In this document: positions 1 to 9,444 of the stretch, in pieces | How positions within the stretch are numbered: the stretch's first letter is position 1 | How the letters are laid out: each line of letters begins with the position of its first letter | From: an uncultured Patescibacteria group bacterium | GTDB taxonomy: Bacteria > Patescibacteriota > Patescibacteriia > Veblenbacterales > UBA10138 | NCBI GenBank assembly: GCA_937929825.1 | Contig: CALFUV010000006.1 | Span: 1-36,308 of the forward strand | Reading direction: 5' to 3' | DNA: 36,308 bases | Notes under the pieces: model-generated | What the model was told of the DNA's origin: nothing | The model's input: the letters and a program-made list of their open reading frames with translations, nothing else | Database searches by the model: none | Position numbers and translations under genes: made by a program

Positions 1-1
1 C

Positions 2-3000
2 GTCAACTACACCGCCGCTTCGCCAAATTGTAAAGTTACCACTTACCATCACTTAAACTTTACCGGCTCGGGTACAGTGACTTGCGCAGTAACAACGGTG
101 AATGGCAATTTGGGAACCAGCGGTTCAGTTTCTTGGACTACCAGTTCTGATATTAATATTGCCGGTAATTTAGAATTGGATATTGGCACTACTTTAGCCG
201 GCACTAATAATATTACAGTTGGAGGCAATCATGCTGGGGGTTCTGGTACTCTTAATTTAACCGGCGGAACATTTAATATAATATATTATTTAGAGTTTGG
301 TTATTCCGGAGGCACCAATGTTTATAATCTAAACATTGGTGATGGTTCGCAATCAGCTAATGTTATTCAAACAACACCAGTACAAGTGGCTAATAATTTA
401 GTGATAAATAATCTAGGTACACTGGATTCTGGTAATAATGATCAGGATTTAATAATCGGCGGTAACTTTACTATTAATAATGGCGGCACGTATAACGCGC
501 CCGGTTCTGCTGTTTGGAAAATAGCTGGTAATTACACTAATAACGGCGGCACATTACTTAATCGTTTTGGCACTTTAGAGCTTTATGGCTCAACCAGTTC
601 TACTTTGGATTCAGGCTGTAATGATATTAGTAATTGTACTGATCAGGAATTTTACAATTTAGTTATTAATAAAACGGATAATAACAACGCCAATGATAAT
701 GTTACCCTAACTAATAATTTAAGAGTTTTTAACAGAATAACTATTACCGACGGCGAGCTTATCCAAGGCGCTTACAATGTTTGGGCAGGCGGCGCTGATA
801 TTGAAAGTTTGGGTATAGATGTTAGTTCAGACGGTAAATGGACTAGTATCAGCACTGGCGATTTGGTCTTAGGAGCTAACGTGCAAAATGCCGGCGTTAT
901 GATTTTTAATTCCAACAATGGTACTCAATGCGTGGATGGAAATGATGATATAGCAATTAGCTCAAGTCAAGAAGAGCAAGTACGCACCTGGTTTGGCGCC
1001 GGCACCTTTATTATCTATAATGTGAACGCTACGGATATGGCAGATTCATCTATTACCGCTTACACCTCTATTTTAAATAATAGCACTTGGTCAGTAGGGT
1101 TTTGCGGCATTACAGTGACTGGTGTTTTCTACCAAGAGGATGAATCTACACCTGATCCGGGTCAGTGTGGTGGTACGGCTAATCTATCTTTACGAGTTAA
1201 TGGTGGTTCTGAAATAACCACTACCTGTACAGCTGGCACTGGTGTTTTTGAATTCAGCGGTGTGGCCGCTTCTGCTGGTCAAACTATTACTATTTATTCC
1301 ACCGGCGTTAATAAGGCTAACTTAGTTTATATTTCTGATGGCACATCTGACTCGGGTATGGATTTATATGAAAATACAGTAGTCATAGGCAATGTTAATG
1401 GCGGTGCCACCACTATTGCCGATCTGTGGAATTATGATAGTACACACAACGATACTGACATGCTTTTTGACGCCGTGGATGATACCACCGATAGTTTAAC
1501 TTTAGAAGATGGGGTGGAACTGCACATTAGGGATAATTTCACTCCCGGCGGTATTATCATCACCAGCCCCTCCAGCAGCGCTTCTTCTAAAGATGGTGAT
1601 TTGCATATTGCCAGCGGGTCAACTTTAAATATGCAGGGTAATAACTTAAGTATTGGCGGTGATTATATTAATCAGGGAACTTTTAGCCAAAACGCCAGCA
1701 GTCAAACTACTATTTTTACTGCTACTGCTACAGGTCATAGTATCACTTTTGGCACAGGGTCTTATATGAGAATGACTTTTAATGGTTCGGGCGGGGAGTG
1801 GACTTTGCAGGATAATCTGCAGATTAATTCCTGGATTCAAATGTCAGCTGGTACTGTTACAGGCTCGGTTGATATTACCATGCAAGGGGGTTATGTTTGG
1901 GGTAGTAATGGTGTGTTTAATATGACTGGCGGTACTTTTAAACAAATTTTCTCGCAAAACAGGGAGTTTATTGGTATTAATAGTTCTGCTGCCCAAACAT
2001 TTCACAATATTACCTTATCTTCATTTAATTCCAGTACTTATACAGCTTCAGCTTCCGGCACAACTAAGACCATTAATATTAACGGAACATTAAAAATAAC
2101 CGATACGGGCGATACTGGCAGTATTGTTCTTAACGCTGGTAGTTACACTTATAATCTAGCTGGAGCCGATAACTGCAATCCGTTTGATATGGATCAGAAC
2201 AATGGCTCACTAACGCCAGAAACATCTACTTTTATATTCTCCGGCGCTTGTTCTTCAGGCAACGTTGCTGTTGAGAACGCTACTTATAATAATTTAACTT
2301 TGAGCGGCACGGACAATTTTGTTTTTGAAGGAGCTGCCAGCATTAATGGTAATTTAGTAGTTGATAGCAATGCTACTTTAATTGGAGATAATGATTTACT
2401 TATTGATGGCGGCAGTATTACCGGTGCCGGCCATATTAATTTAACCAGCGGTACTGTTACTTTGAGAGGCAGTGGTAATTTAGGCAGCAATAACAATTGG
2501 AATTTTTATAATTTAGTGCTTAGTGATAACGGTTCGCCTGGCACTACTACCGCCACTGGTAATGGTAATTTAACAATAGCTAAAGATTTATTAGTGGACG
2601 GTGGTCATACTTTTGTAGCGCCGAATTATTTAAATGTGGGCGGCGAATTAATAAATAACGGCACCTGGAATCATAATTCTGGCACAATTAATCTTACCGG
2701 TTCAGGTCCGCATAGCATTATCAATAATAATAGCAGTTTTAATAATTTAACTCTTAATAACGCTAATGGTGTTTGGCATGCCCTAGGCAACTACTTGAAT
2801 GTAGTTGGCACACTTAATCTTAATGCCGGTAAATTATATGTTAACGGTAATTTACAAGCCGGCTCTATAATTGGTGATGGTGAATTGGAAGTAACCGGTG
2901 AGCATACGGCATATTTAGTGAATGTTAAGTATAGTAATGATCGATCTTGCGCTATTGCAGGTGATGATAATAGCTTGTATTGTTGGGGATCAAATAGTTA

Positions 3001-6000
3001 TGGTCAATTAGGCAATGGTAATTTTAATACCTCTTTAGTACCTAGCAGAGTGCTTAAAGGCGAAGCTGCTGGAGCTGATCAGGATAGCACTAATACTTAT
3101 TTAGCTAATGTTAAATCAGTATCTTATGGCAATGGCCGTCATCGTTGCGCTGTTACTTATTCTGGCAATATGTATTGTTGGGGCCAAGGTAATAGTGGAG
3201 AAATTGGCATCAATAACCCCAGTTATACTAGTTATAGTTCACCTAAAAGAGTACTTAAAGGTGAGGCAGTAGCCACAGATAACGACGGCACTTATTTAAC
3301 AAATATTAAAACTATTGAAGGTTTGGGAGATGGTTTAACCTGCGCGCTTTCTAATGCCGGGATGCCTTATTGTTGGGGTTATGGTTTAACTGGGGGAATA
3401 GGTAATGGTAATTTTTCTAACCGGGCAGTACCTACTCGTATATTGAAAGGTCAAGCAGTGGCGGCAGATACTGACGGTACTTATTTAATTAATATTAAAT
3501 CAATTTTTGCCGGTGATGGTAACGCTTGCGCTATATCAAATTCGGGCAATATGTATTGTTGGGGAGAAAATACTTATGGTCAGGTGGGTAATAATATTTA
3601 TGGCACAAATTATTCAACTCCGCAGCGAGTGCTTAAAGGCGAAGCGGCGGCGGCAGATACTGACGGTACTTATTTAACCAATGTTAAACAGGGTGATGGT
3701 GGTCAGGTAAGTATTTGTGCTGTTACCACCGCAGGTAATGTTTATTGCTGGGGTAATCAAAATTATTATCGTCTTGGCAATGGTTTAACTGGCACGGTTG
3801 CCAAGCCAACGCCAATTAGAGTGCTTAAAGGTGAAGCGGCGGCGGCAGATTCTGATGGCACTTATTTAATTAATGCCAGACAGGTATCAACTGATTGGAT
3901 TAGCAGCACAGTTGTTACTAATAGCGGCAATGTTTATACTTTTGGTGTTAACTGGCAAGGAACCCTGGGAACTAATTATACTGGCGGTACTACAGCTACT
4001 AAAGTTAGAAAAGGTGAAGCGGCGGCGGCAGATACTGACGGTACTTATTTAACCAATGTTAAGGCAGCTTGGGGAGCTTATCGCAGCGGTTGTGCCTTAA
4101 CTTATTCAGGTAATTATTATTGCTGGGGTGATGATACTTTTACTCCGGTGCGAGTTCATAAAGGCGAGGCCAATCAAGCTAGTTATGGCAATGTTACCGT
4201 AGATGGCCATGGTAATTTAGGCAGCAATACTAATTGGGTATTTAATGATTTAACCATTGGTGATGGTTCAGGTTCAGGCACTACTACTTTAACCGGTACA
4301 GGTTCATTCATTATTAAAGGTGATGTATCTGTAGCTACCGGACAAACATTATCAGGAAATAAAAATATTACCATAGGCGGCACTGGTATAGTTACAAGAA
4401 GATCAAGCGTAGCTCAAGCAGTAAATTCTACCACTACCACTGATTTGACTATTAGTAAGCCAGAAGATTTGGCTACTGATGATTTAATGATTGCCTTTTT
4501 GTGTTCTGATAGTGATACAACAAATTCTATAAGTAATGAACCTTCTAGTTGGACTAGAATTAGCACAGAGACTGGTAGCGGTTTAACTTGTGATGCTTAT
4601 TATAAGCGAGCTACCAGTAATGAGCCGACTGATTATACTTGGTCTAGAACGTCAGCTGAACCAGCTAATAGTTTAGTAGGTTTTATTGCGGCTTTTTATA
4701 GCCGAGGCGGTGGTTTGGTTTATTATGACACAGGTTCAGGTAATAGTTTTTCATCCGGTACTACTCACACTTTAACGGGTATTACTACCACTAAAAATAA
4801 TGCGACCTTAATTGGTTTATTTGCTCACGATGGTAATGCTGGTGCTTCTATTGGTTATTATAATTATTCATCACCCTTAACCCAAATTCTTCGTTATGCC
4901 AGTGAAGTAACTATGACTATGGCTATGGGCGTTCAAGCTTCCGCTGGTACTAGTGGCAACAAGAGTGCTACAGCTACAGCATCAGATGATGGTGGTGGTT
5001 TTCTTATATCTTTATATTCTGCTGGTGTTGGCATAAATGATGTTACAGGCAACGGTGTAATTAATATAACTGGCGGCGATTTCTCTATTGAAGGAGGCGG
5101 TAATTTTGGTGGAAATAATAACTGGACCTTTAATAATCTTACCTTTGGCGATGGGGTCAGTACAGCTACCACCACTTCCACTGGTTCCGGCAATATAACA
5201 ATTAACAATATCCTGACAGTTGCTACTAATCACACCTTGGATACTAAGGGTAAAATCTGGACTATGGCCGGTGATGTAGCCAACCCCTTAATTATCAACG
5301 GTAACTTAACAGACAGTACTAATAATTCAAGCTATGTTTTTACAGGTAATAATCCTGCTGGCAATACTGTAATTCCCGCTCTAGGTAATATTAATAATTT
5401 GACTTTGAATAACGGCGCGGAAACTTATCAAACCTCAAGCAATCTGGTTTTATCGGGCAATCTTACAATAACCGCTGGTACTCTTATTAGCAGCGATGAT
5501 ATTACGGTTAGGGGCGGTTCGGTTACTGGTGCTGGTGTTATTACCCATTCTGGCGGTAATTTTAAAGTAGAAGGCAGTGGCACTTTTGGCGGTAATGGGG
5601 ATTGGCAATTTAATCATCTTATTTTTGGTGATGGTATAACTTCGGGTGGTACTACTGTTTCTGGCACTGGTTCAATTACAGCTAATACTTTAACAGTTGC
5701 CGCTAATCACGAACTTTATGGTGGTAGTAAAAATTACATTTTAACAGGCATTGGCACGCCACTGACAATTGATGGGACATTTACTCCTGCTTCATCTACT
5801 ATAATTTACAAAGGAGCTGGTGCGGTCAATATTTCCAATATTCCTTATTATAATCTGGAAGCCAAACCTACTTCTGGTAATCCCACTTATACTTTACCAA
5901 CTGGCACTTTGAATATTACGAATAATTTGGTAATCGGTGATGGCACTAATAATGTAACAGTTACAGCTGATACAAACGACGGGCCAGTGAATGTAAATGG

Positions 6001-7129
6001 TTCTTTAACCATTGCTAATAATGGTGTTTTAACTGCTTCAGATTCAGGACTTTTAACAGTGCGCGGCAATTGGACTAACAACGGCACTTTTAATCACAGC
6101 AATGGCACTGTTAAAATTCAGCCTTATACCGAAACGCCCGTTATTATAGGCGGCAGTCAGACTACTACTTTTTATAATTTCCAGAGTAGCCCAACCTCCA
6201 ACTCGCAAAATATTACTTTACAGTTTAAGTCTGGGCAGGCAACTGGTTTTCAGGGTGCGGTTACTATAAATGGCCAGCGGGGCCAGCCGGTTTATATTCA
6301 ATCGGATAACTTTAATCAACAGTGGACTTTTAATTTAACCGGCACTGCCAACATTACTTATGCTGTTATTCGTGATTCCGGTTGTGCGGGTGGTTCAGGC
6401 AACATTATACAAAGTGAATCAAATTTGGATTATGGCAACAATGGCGCTTGCTGGCGTTTAATTTCCCGCAGTGCTCCTGTAGGTGGCCAGTCTGGGGGTG
6501 GAACACCAGTGGGCGGCGGTGGAGCTGGTAGCGGCAGCGGTGGAGTTTCCTGTGAAGGCGCCAGCGGTTTATGCGATGATTTTGAAAGATCATCTTTGGG
6601 CAGTAATTGGACTGCAGTTTCAGGCTCGCCGCAGATTTATAATAATTCTGATTTTGGCGGCGAAACTGGTAGCAGTTATAATTTGGCTTATTGGTCTGCC
6701 AGTAGTTTAAGCAATAATCAATACAGCGAGATAGTTATTGCTGATTTAACAGAACAAGATGGCAATCAGGTTATAGCGGCAGTCAGAGTAACTGATAACC
6801 ATAATTTTTATGGTTTAGCCGCTGATGTTACCTCTTTTAATATATTTAAAGTAGTTAATGGAACATTGACTAATTTACTTAATTTAGGGTCAGCGCCAGA
6901 AAATGGTGATGTTATTCGTTTAGAAATCTCAGGTTCTACTTTAAAGGCTTATGTTAATGGGGTGTTGCGTAATCAAACTACAGATTCTTCGTTATCATCA
7001 GGCGCTCCGGGTTTGGGAGTTTACAAAAATCTTACTAGACCATTGTCTAGAATTGAATTATGGCGGGCCGGTGACGCTGCTCAAACCGGCGGCGGACCCG
7101 GGGGTGGTGGTGGTGGTGATACACCATAA
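2..7129 (+). CDS. Giant repetitive surface/secreted protein with RCC1-like array and C-terminal LamG-like domain (5' partial)
   Basis: The track starts this ORF at a GTG (77), but the same frame is open back to base 2 (VNYTAASPNCKVTTYHH...) with the same composition, so the true start and any signal peptide lie outside the window. At least 2375 residues are seen, rich in Gly, Asn, Thr and Ser. Using track numbering: beta-helix-like repeats containing (N/G)W-F-NL-GDG-TTT recur near residues 796, 1376, 1671 and 1831. Residues about 950-1370 hold RCC1-like blades with a CYCWG-type motif. Residues about 1438-1655 form a separate beta domain beginning near SKPEDLATDDLMIAF. A Gly-rich linker (about 2135-2160) precedes a LamG/concanavalin-like domain starting DDFERSSLGSNW, and the protein ends in a Gly tract. 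No LPXTG sorting motif is visible. An extracellular adhesin or stalk-like role is inference; the substrate is unknown. Confidence 0.85.
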   Translation, partial: VNYTAASPNCKVTTYHHLNFTGSGTVTCAVTTVNGNLGTSGSVSWTTSSDINIAGNLELDIGTTLAGTNNITVGGNHAGGSGTLNLTGGTFNIIYYLEFGYSGGTNVYNLNIGDGSQSANVIQTTPVQVANNLVINNLGTLDSGNNDQDLIIGGNFTINNGGTYNAPGSAVWKIAGNYTNNGGTLLNRFGTLELYGSTSSTLDSGCNDISNCTDQEFYNLVINKTDNNNANDNVTLTNNLRVFNRITITDGELIQGAYNVWAGGADIESLGIDVSSDGKWTSISTGDLVLGANVQNAGVMIFNSNNGTQCVDGNDDIAISSSQEEQVRTWFGAGTFIIYNVNATDMADSSITAYTSILNNSTWSVGFCGITVTGVFYQEDESTPDPGQCGGTANLSLRVNGGSEITTTCTAGTGVFEFSGVAASAGQTITIYSTGVNKANLVYISDGTSDSGMDLYENTVVIGNVNGGATTIADLWNYDSTHNDTDMLFDAVDDTTDSLTLEDGVELHIRDNFTPGGIIITSPSSSASSKDGDLHIASGSTLNMQGNNLSIGGDYINQGTFSQNASSQTTIFTATATGHSITFGTGSYMRMTFNGSGGEWTLQDNLQINSWIQMSAGTVTGSVDITMQGGYVWGSNGVFNMTGGTFKQIFSQNREFIGINSSAAQTFHNITLSSFNSSTYTASASGTTKTININGTLKITDTGDTGSIVLNAGSYTYNLAGADNCNPFDMDQNNGSLTPETSTFIFSGACSSGNVAVENATYNNLTLSGTDNFVFEGAASINGNLVVDSNATLIGDNDLLIDGGSITGAGHINLTSGTVTLRGSGNLGSNNNWNFYNLVLSDNGSPGTTTATGNGNLTIAKDLLVDGGHTFVAPNYLNVGGELINNGTWNHNSGTINLTGSGPHSIINNNSSFNNLTLNNANGVWHALGNYLNVVGTLNLNAGKLYVNGNLQAGSIIGDGELEVTGEHTAYLVNVKYSNDRSCAIAGDDNSLYCWGSNSYGQLGNGNFNTSLVPSRVLKGEAAGADQDSTNTYLANVKSVSYGNGRHRCAVTYSGNMYCWGQGNSGEIGINNPSYTSYSSPKRVLKGEAVATDNDGTYLTNIKTIEGLGDGLTCALSNAGMPYCWGYGLTGGIGNGNFSNRAVPTRILKGQAVAADTDGTYLINIKSIFAGDGNACAISNSGNMYCWGENTYGQVGNNIYGTNYSTPQRVLKGEAAAADTDGTYLTNVKQGDGGQVSICAVTTAGNVYCWGNQNYYRLGNGLTGTVAKPTPIRVLKGEAAAADSDGTYLINARQVSTDWISSTVVTNSGNVYTFGVNWQGTLGTNYTGGTTATKVRKGEAAAADTDGTYLTNVKAAWGAYRSGCALTYSGNYYCWGDDTFTPVRVHKGEANQASYGNVTVDGHGNLGSNTNWVFNDLTIGDGSGSGTTTLTGTGSFIIKGDVSVATGQTLSGNKNITIGGTGIVTRRSSVAQAVNSTTTTDLTISKPEDLATDDLMIAFLCSDSDTTNSISNEPSSWTRISTETGSGLTCDAYYKRATSNEPTDYTWSRTSAEPANSLVGFIAAFYSRGGGLVYYDTGSGNSFSSGTTHTLTGITTTKNNATLIGLFAHDGNAGASIGYYNYSSPLTQILRYASEVTMTMAMGVQASAGTSGNKSATATASDDGGGFLISLYSAGVGINDVTGNGVINITGGDFSIEGGGNFGGNNNWTFNNLTFGDGVSTATTTSTGSGNITINNILTVATNHTLDTKGKIWTMAGDVANPLIINGNLTDSTNNSSYVFTGNNPAGNTVIPALGNINNLTLNNGAETYQTSSNLVLSGNLTITAGTLISSDDITVRGGSVTGAGVITHSGGNFKVEGSGTFGGNGDWQFNHLIFGDGITSGGTTVSGTGSITANTLTVAANHELYGGSKNYILTGIGTPLTIDGTFTPASSTIIYKGAGAVNISNIPYYNLEAKPTSGNPTYTLPTGTLNITNNLVIGDGTNNVTVTADTNDGPVNVNGSLTIANNGVLTASDSGLLTVRGNWTNNGTFNHSNGTVKIQPYTETPVIIGGSQTTTFYNFQSSPTSNSQNITLQFKSGQATGFQGAVTINGQRGQPVYIQSDNFNQQWTFNLTGTANITYAVIRDSGCAGGSGNIIQSESNLDYGNNGACWRLISRSAPVGGQSGGGTPVGGGGAGSGSGGVSCEGASGLCDDFERSSLGSNWTAVSGSPQIYNNSDFGGETGSSYNLAYWSASSLSNNQYSEIVIADLTEQDGNQVIAAVRVTDNHNFYGLAADVTSFNIFKVVNGTLTNLLNLGSAPENGDVIRLEISGSTLKAYVNGVLRNQTTDSSLSSGAPGLGVYKNLTRPLSRIELWRAGDAAQTGGGPGGGGGGDTP
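3040..4170 (+). repeat. In-gene tandem repeat (about 190 bp period) encoding RCC1-like blades
   Basis: Six to seven units are spaced about 190 bp apart. Each has a blade with Cys-x-x-x and CWG, followed by a linker of the form V-L-K-G-E-A-A-A-A-D-x-D-G-T-Y-L. The linker is more conserved in DNA than the blades: a 47-base stretch at 3641-3687 is identical to 4016-4062. Related linkers lie near 3050, 3250, 3440, 3825 and 4155. Strong DNA identity in a repetitive extracellular protein suggests recent unit duplication or gene conversion. Confidence 0.8.
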
Positions 7130-7210
7130 ATCATAAATAATATTATTTGATTTTAAATCCCGTCAGTTTTATTTCACAGGGGTAAATTTTTTATAGATTA
7201 ATTTTAACAC

Positions 7211-7238
7211 TTGCAAGTTTTGGTAAAAACGTTAGGAT
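7211..7238 (+). promoter_or_regulatory. Possible sigma70-type promoter of the lytic transglycosylase gene
   Basis: TTGCAA (7211-7216) and TAGGAT (7233-7238) are separated by 16 bp in the 152-bp gap upstream of the transglycosylase gene. The match is imperfect. The gene itself has a clear AAGGAG ribosome binding site just before ATG 7282. Confidence 0.3.
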
Positions 7239-7281
7239 ACAAGATAAATCAAATATCCAAAAACAAATAAAAGGAGAAAAA

Positions 7282-8229
7282 ATGTACTTTAGAATGTTAG
7301 CTTTTGCCATAGTTTTAACTATAGGCATGTCTTTAATGTTGCTATTTATTAATAGCAATTTGCAAAAAAGGCTGGATAAAATTGTCCATAATCAGCAAGC
7401 TTATAAAAGCTTACAGCAGGAATTAAATCAATTCATTGGTTTTGCTAATCCACGCGCTTATCAGCTGGATACAGCTGGGGTTTTTTTATTTGCTGGTGAG
7501 CAATATAGTTTAAATGACTGGTATTTTAGAGAACGTTTGCAAGATGAATTATGGCGCCTATATGACCGCCGGGGGTGGTTGTATTTGCAGGCCCAGCGTT
7601 TGGGGCGTTACCGGCCAATGATTGAGGCTGAATTGACAGCCCAGGGTTTGCCGCAAGACTTGCTTTATTTATTTATTTGGGAATCAGGTCTTGATCCCAA
7701 AGCTGTTTCTTGGGCTGGAGCTGCTGGTCTTGCTCAATTTATGCCCGGTACAGCCAGACAATTCAAACTGGCAGTAGCTAGTTTATACGATGAACGTAAA
7801 AATCCAGTAGATGCTGTACGAGCAGCCTGCCGTTATTTAAAAGTTTTATATGGCTATTTTAATGATTGGCAATTGGCTATGGCTTCCTATAACCATGGTG
7901 AGAACGCGGTGCGCAGTAAATTAAGTAGTCAGAAAGTCAAGCAGTTTACAGAACTGTATTTACCCAATGAAACTTATCGCTATGTGTTTCAGATTATGGC
8001 GGTAAGTTATGTATTCAAAAATGGTTTATTGGGCGATATAACCTGGCTTCAACCACATCAGCCATATCCGGCTTATAAAAAAACTCAAACTAAAATAACT
8101 AAAGCGGTTTCCTTATATAAATTAAGCGAGGAATTAGGTGTTGATTTTAACACTTTTCGTTTGCTTAATCCTCATTTGCCGGTTTATTTATCCGCTGGAA
8201 CTTATCCAATAAATTTGCCGGCTTCATAA
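7282..8229 (+). CDS. Membrane-anchored lytic transglycosylase, MltD/SLT family
   Basis: This 315-aa protein likely cleaves peptidoglycan glycan strands from the outer face of the membrane. Residues about 5-25 form a single N-terminal hydrophobic anchor. The SLT catalytic domain covers about 110-235: WESGLDPKAVSWAGAAGLAQ contains the catalytic-type Glu134, followed by QFMPGTA and the later ASYNHGENAV motif. The C-terminal segment (about 262-315: VSLYKLSEELGVD, LNPHLP, AGTYPINLP) resembles the post-catalytic or LysM-like region of MltD. The start at ATG 7282 is fixed by an AAGGAG site 5-6 bases upstream. A hairpin terminator follows directly, so the gene is probably monocistronic. Family assignment is firm; the exact Mlt class is inferred. 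Confidence 0.88.
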   Translation: MYFRMLAFAIVLTIGMSLMLLFINSNLQKRLDKIVHNQQAYKSLQQELNQFIGFANPRAYQLDTAGVFLFAGEQYSLNDWYFRERLQDELWRLYDRRGWLYLQAQRLGRYRPMIEAELTAQGLPQDLLYLFIWESGLDPKAVSWAGAAGLAQFMPGTARQFKLAVASLYDERKNPVDAVRAACRYLKVLYGYFNDWQLAMASYNHGENAVRSKLSSQKVKQFTELYLPNETYRYVFQIMAVSYVFKNGLLGDITWLQPHQPYPAYKKTQTKITKAVSLYKLSEELGVDFNTFRLLNPHLPVYLSAGTYPINLPAS

Positions 8230-8238
8230 AAATTATAC

Positions 8239-8268
8239 CCTGCTTTTTATAAATAAAAAGCAGGTTTT
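8239..8268 (+). terminator. Rho-independent terminator after the transglycosylase gene
   Basis: A perfect 10-bp stem (CCTGCTTTTT with AAAAAGCAGG) with a 6-base loop is followed by TTTT, ten bases after the stop codon. It separates this gene from the rplJ promoter. Confidence 0.8.
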
Positions 8269-8276
8269 ATTATATC

Positions 8277-8305
8277 TTGACTTATTTTTTAGCCCATGAT
8301 AATAT
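8277..8305 (+). promoter_or_regulatory. Promoter of the rplJ-rplL transcript
   Basis: TTGACT (8277-8282), a 17-bp spacer and TAATAT (8300-8305) lie directly upstream of the L10 leader. Transcription would start about 10 bases before the leader's closing stem. Confidence 0.65.
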
Positions 8306-8321
8306 TGAACAGCAATTAAAT

Positions 8322-8433
8322 AAACCGCAGATAGCAGGTTCTTCTGTCCTAAGTACGCAGAGGATTAAGCCTTTCAGGGCCTGCCGAGGTAAAGTGTTAA
8401 GTTAATGGGTAATTAGTATCTGGTCTGTGGTTT
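8322..8433 (+). ncRNA. Ribosomal protein L10 leader RNA
   Basis: The segment carries the hallmarks of the L10 leader family: 5' AACCGCAGATAGCAGG, an internal CCTGCCGAGGT, and a closing 3' strand GTCTGTGGTTT. AAACCGCAGAT (8322-8332) pairs over 11 bp with GTCTGTGGTTT (8423-8433), with two G-U pairs, and AGCAGG pairs with CCTGC to form the inner stem. It sits immediately before rplJ, as expected for a site where the L10(L12)4 complex regulates its own operon. Confidence 0.88.
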
Positions 8434-8454
8434 AAGCCGCAGATTTTTAATTTT
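8423..8454 (+). terminator. Candidate attenuator hairpin overlapping the L10 leader closing stem
   Basis: GTCTGTGG (8423-8430) can pair with CCGCAGAT (8437-8444), followed by TTTTTAATTTT. The left arm is the same strand that closes the L10 leader, because CCGCAGAT occurs both at 8325 and at 8437. The two folds are therefore mutually exclusive. The U-tract is interrupted by AA, so termination strength is uncertain. Confidence 0.6.
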
Positions 8455-8462
8455 AAAAAATT

Positions 8463-8987
8463 ATGGCTAAAACAAGAGCTGTTAAAGAAAGTTCTGTAGC
8501 CCGGTTAGCTGATAAGCTTAAGCAGGGTCGAGGCATAGTTTTTGCTGATTTTACGGGGCTTTTAGTTAAAGATATGCAAGCTTTAAGGCGTGAGTTAAGG
8601 AAAGCCGGTGTTTATTATGAGGTGGTTAAGAAAACTCTTTTAAAGCGTAGTTTGGTGCAAGCTGGTTTACAGGATGTGCCAGTGGAAAAAATACAAGGCA
8701 GCGTGAGTTTGGCTGTGAGCGAGTCTGATGAAACAGCTCCAGCTAAAACTCTGATGGGTTTTGTCCAAAAGAACGATAAAGTTAAAGTTTTAGGTGGGGT
8801 AATGGATAGCTCTTTTATTGATGAGTATAAAGTAAAATCTTTAGCAGCTTTGCCCGGCAAGCAGGAATTATTAGGGCGGGTAGCAGGTTCTATTGCTTCA
8901 CCCTTGACAGGCTTATTGAATGTTTTACAGGGTAATTTGCGGAGTTTTGTGCAGGTATTATCACAAATTCAAAAAATTAAGCAATAA
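8463..8987 (+). CDS. rplJ: 50S ribosomal protein L10
   Basis: The 174-aa product matches the L10 family in length and layout. It forms the base of the ribosomal stalk, binding 23S rRNA and carrying L7/L12 dimers. The N-terminal globular domain includes VFADFTGLLVKDMQALRREL and the basic YEVVKKTLLKRSL stretch. The C-terminal helix (about 135-174, LLNVLQGNLRSFVQVLSQI) is the L12-binding spine. The ATG at 8463 has no clear Shine-Dalgarno site. The upstream L10 leader and the 25-base gap to rplL support co-regulated expression. Confidence 0.97.
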   Translation: MAKTRAVKESSVARLADKLKQGRGIVFADFTGLLVKDMQALRRELRKAGVYYEVVKKTLLKRSLVQAGLQDVPVEKIQGSVSLAVSESDETAPAKTLMGFVQKNDKVKVLGGVMDSSFIDEYKVKSLAALPGKQELLGRVAGSIASPLTGLLNVLQGNLRSFVQVLSQIQKIKQ

Positions 8988-9012
8988 ATTTAATTATTAA
9001 TTTAATTATCTT

Positions 9013-9429
9013 ATGTCTGAAGAAAAGAAAACAGTGGAAGTACCGGAAAAGTTTCAAAAACTTGTCAGTGAGATTGAAAAGCTTTCGGTGCTTGATCTTT
9101 CAGAACTGGTAAAAGTTTTGGAGGAAAAATTCGGCGTTTCAGCCGCCGCGCCGGTAGCCATGATGGCTACGGGCGTCCCAGCTGGCGTAACTACTGCGGC
9201 TGCAGTAGAAGAAGAAAAAAGCTCATTTAACGTGGAGTTGACTGATGCTGGTAGTACTAAAATTAATGTTATTAAAGCTTTACGTGAAGTTACTGCTCTG
9301 GGCTTAAAAGAAGCTAAGGATATGGTAGATGCTGCTCCTAAGATAGTAAAAGAGGGTGCCAGTAAAGAAGAAGCTGAAAATATCAAGAAGAAACTGGAAG
9401 AAGCTGGGGCTAAAGTTACATTAAAGTAA
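9013..9429 (+). CDS. rplL: 50S ribosomal protein L7/L12
   Basis: This 138-aa stalk protein recruits translation factors to the ribosome. The N-terminal dimerisation helices ([20 protein letters not shown], about 14-40) are followed by an Ala-rich hinge with several Met and Val residues (about 45-70). The C-terminal factor-binding domain has [20 protein letters not shown] and ends [10 protein letters not shown]. The hinge is longer than in the 120-aa E. coli protein. It lies 25 bases after rplJ and before a strong terminator. Confidence 0.97.
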   Translation: MSEEKKTVEVPEKFQKLVSEIEKLSVLDLSELVKVLEEKFGVSAAAPVAMMATGVPAGVTTAAAVEEEKSSFNVELTDAGSTKINVIKALREVTALGLKEAKDMVDAAPKIVKEGASKEEAENIKKKLEEAGAKVTLK

Positions 9430-9444
9430 TAAATTACAGATTTT

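Noticed and set aside
77-79. GTG as the start codon of the giant ORF
   Set aside because: The frame is open to base 2 with matching composition and repeat style, so this is an internal Val codon.
1646-6593. Minus-strand ORFs inside the giant gene (e.g. 4933-5208, 5012-5233)
   Set aside because: They are shadows of a low-complexity Gly/Thr/Asn-rich gene; their translations are Pro/Leu/Val-biased with no domain pattern.
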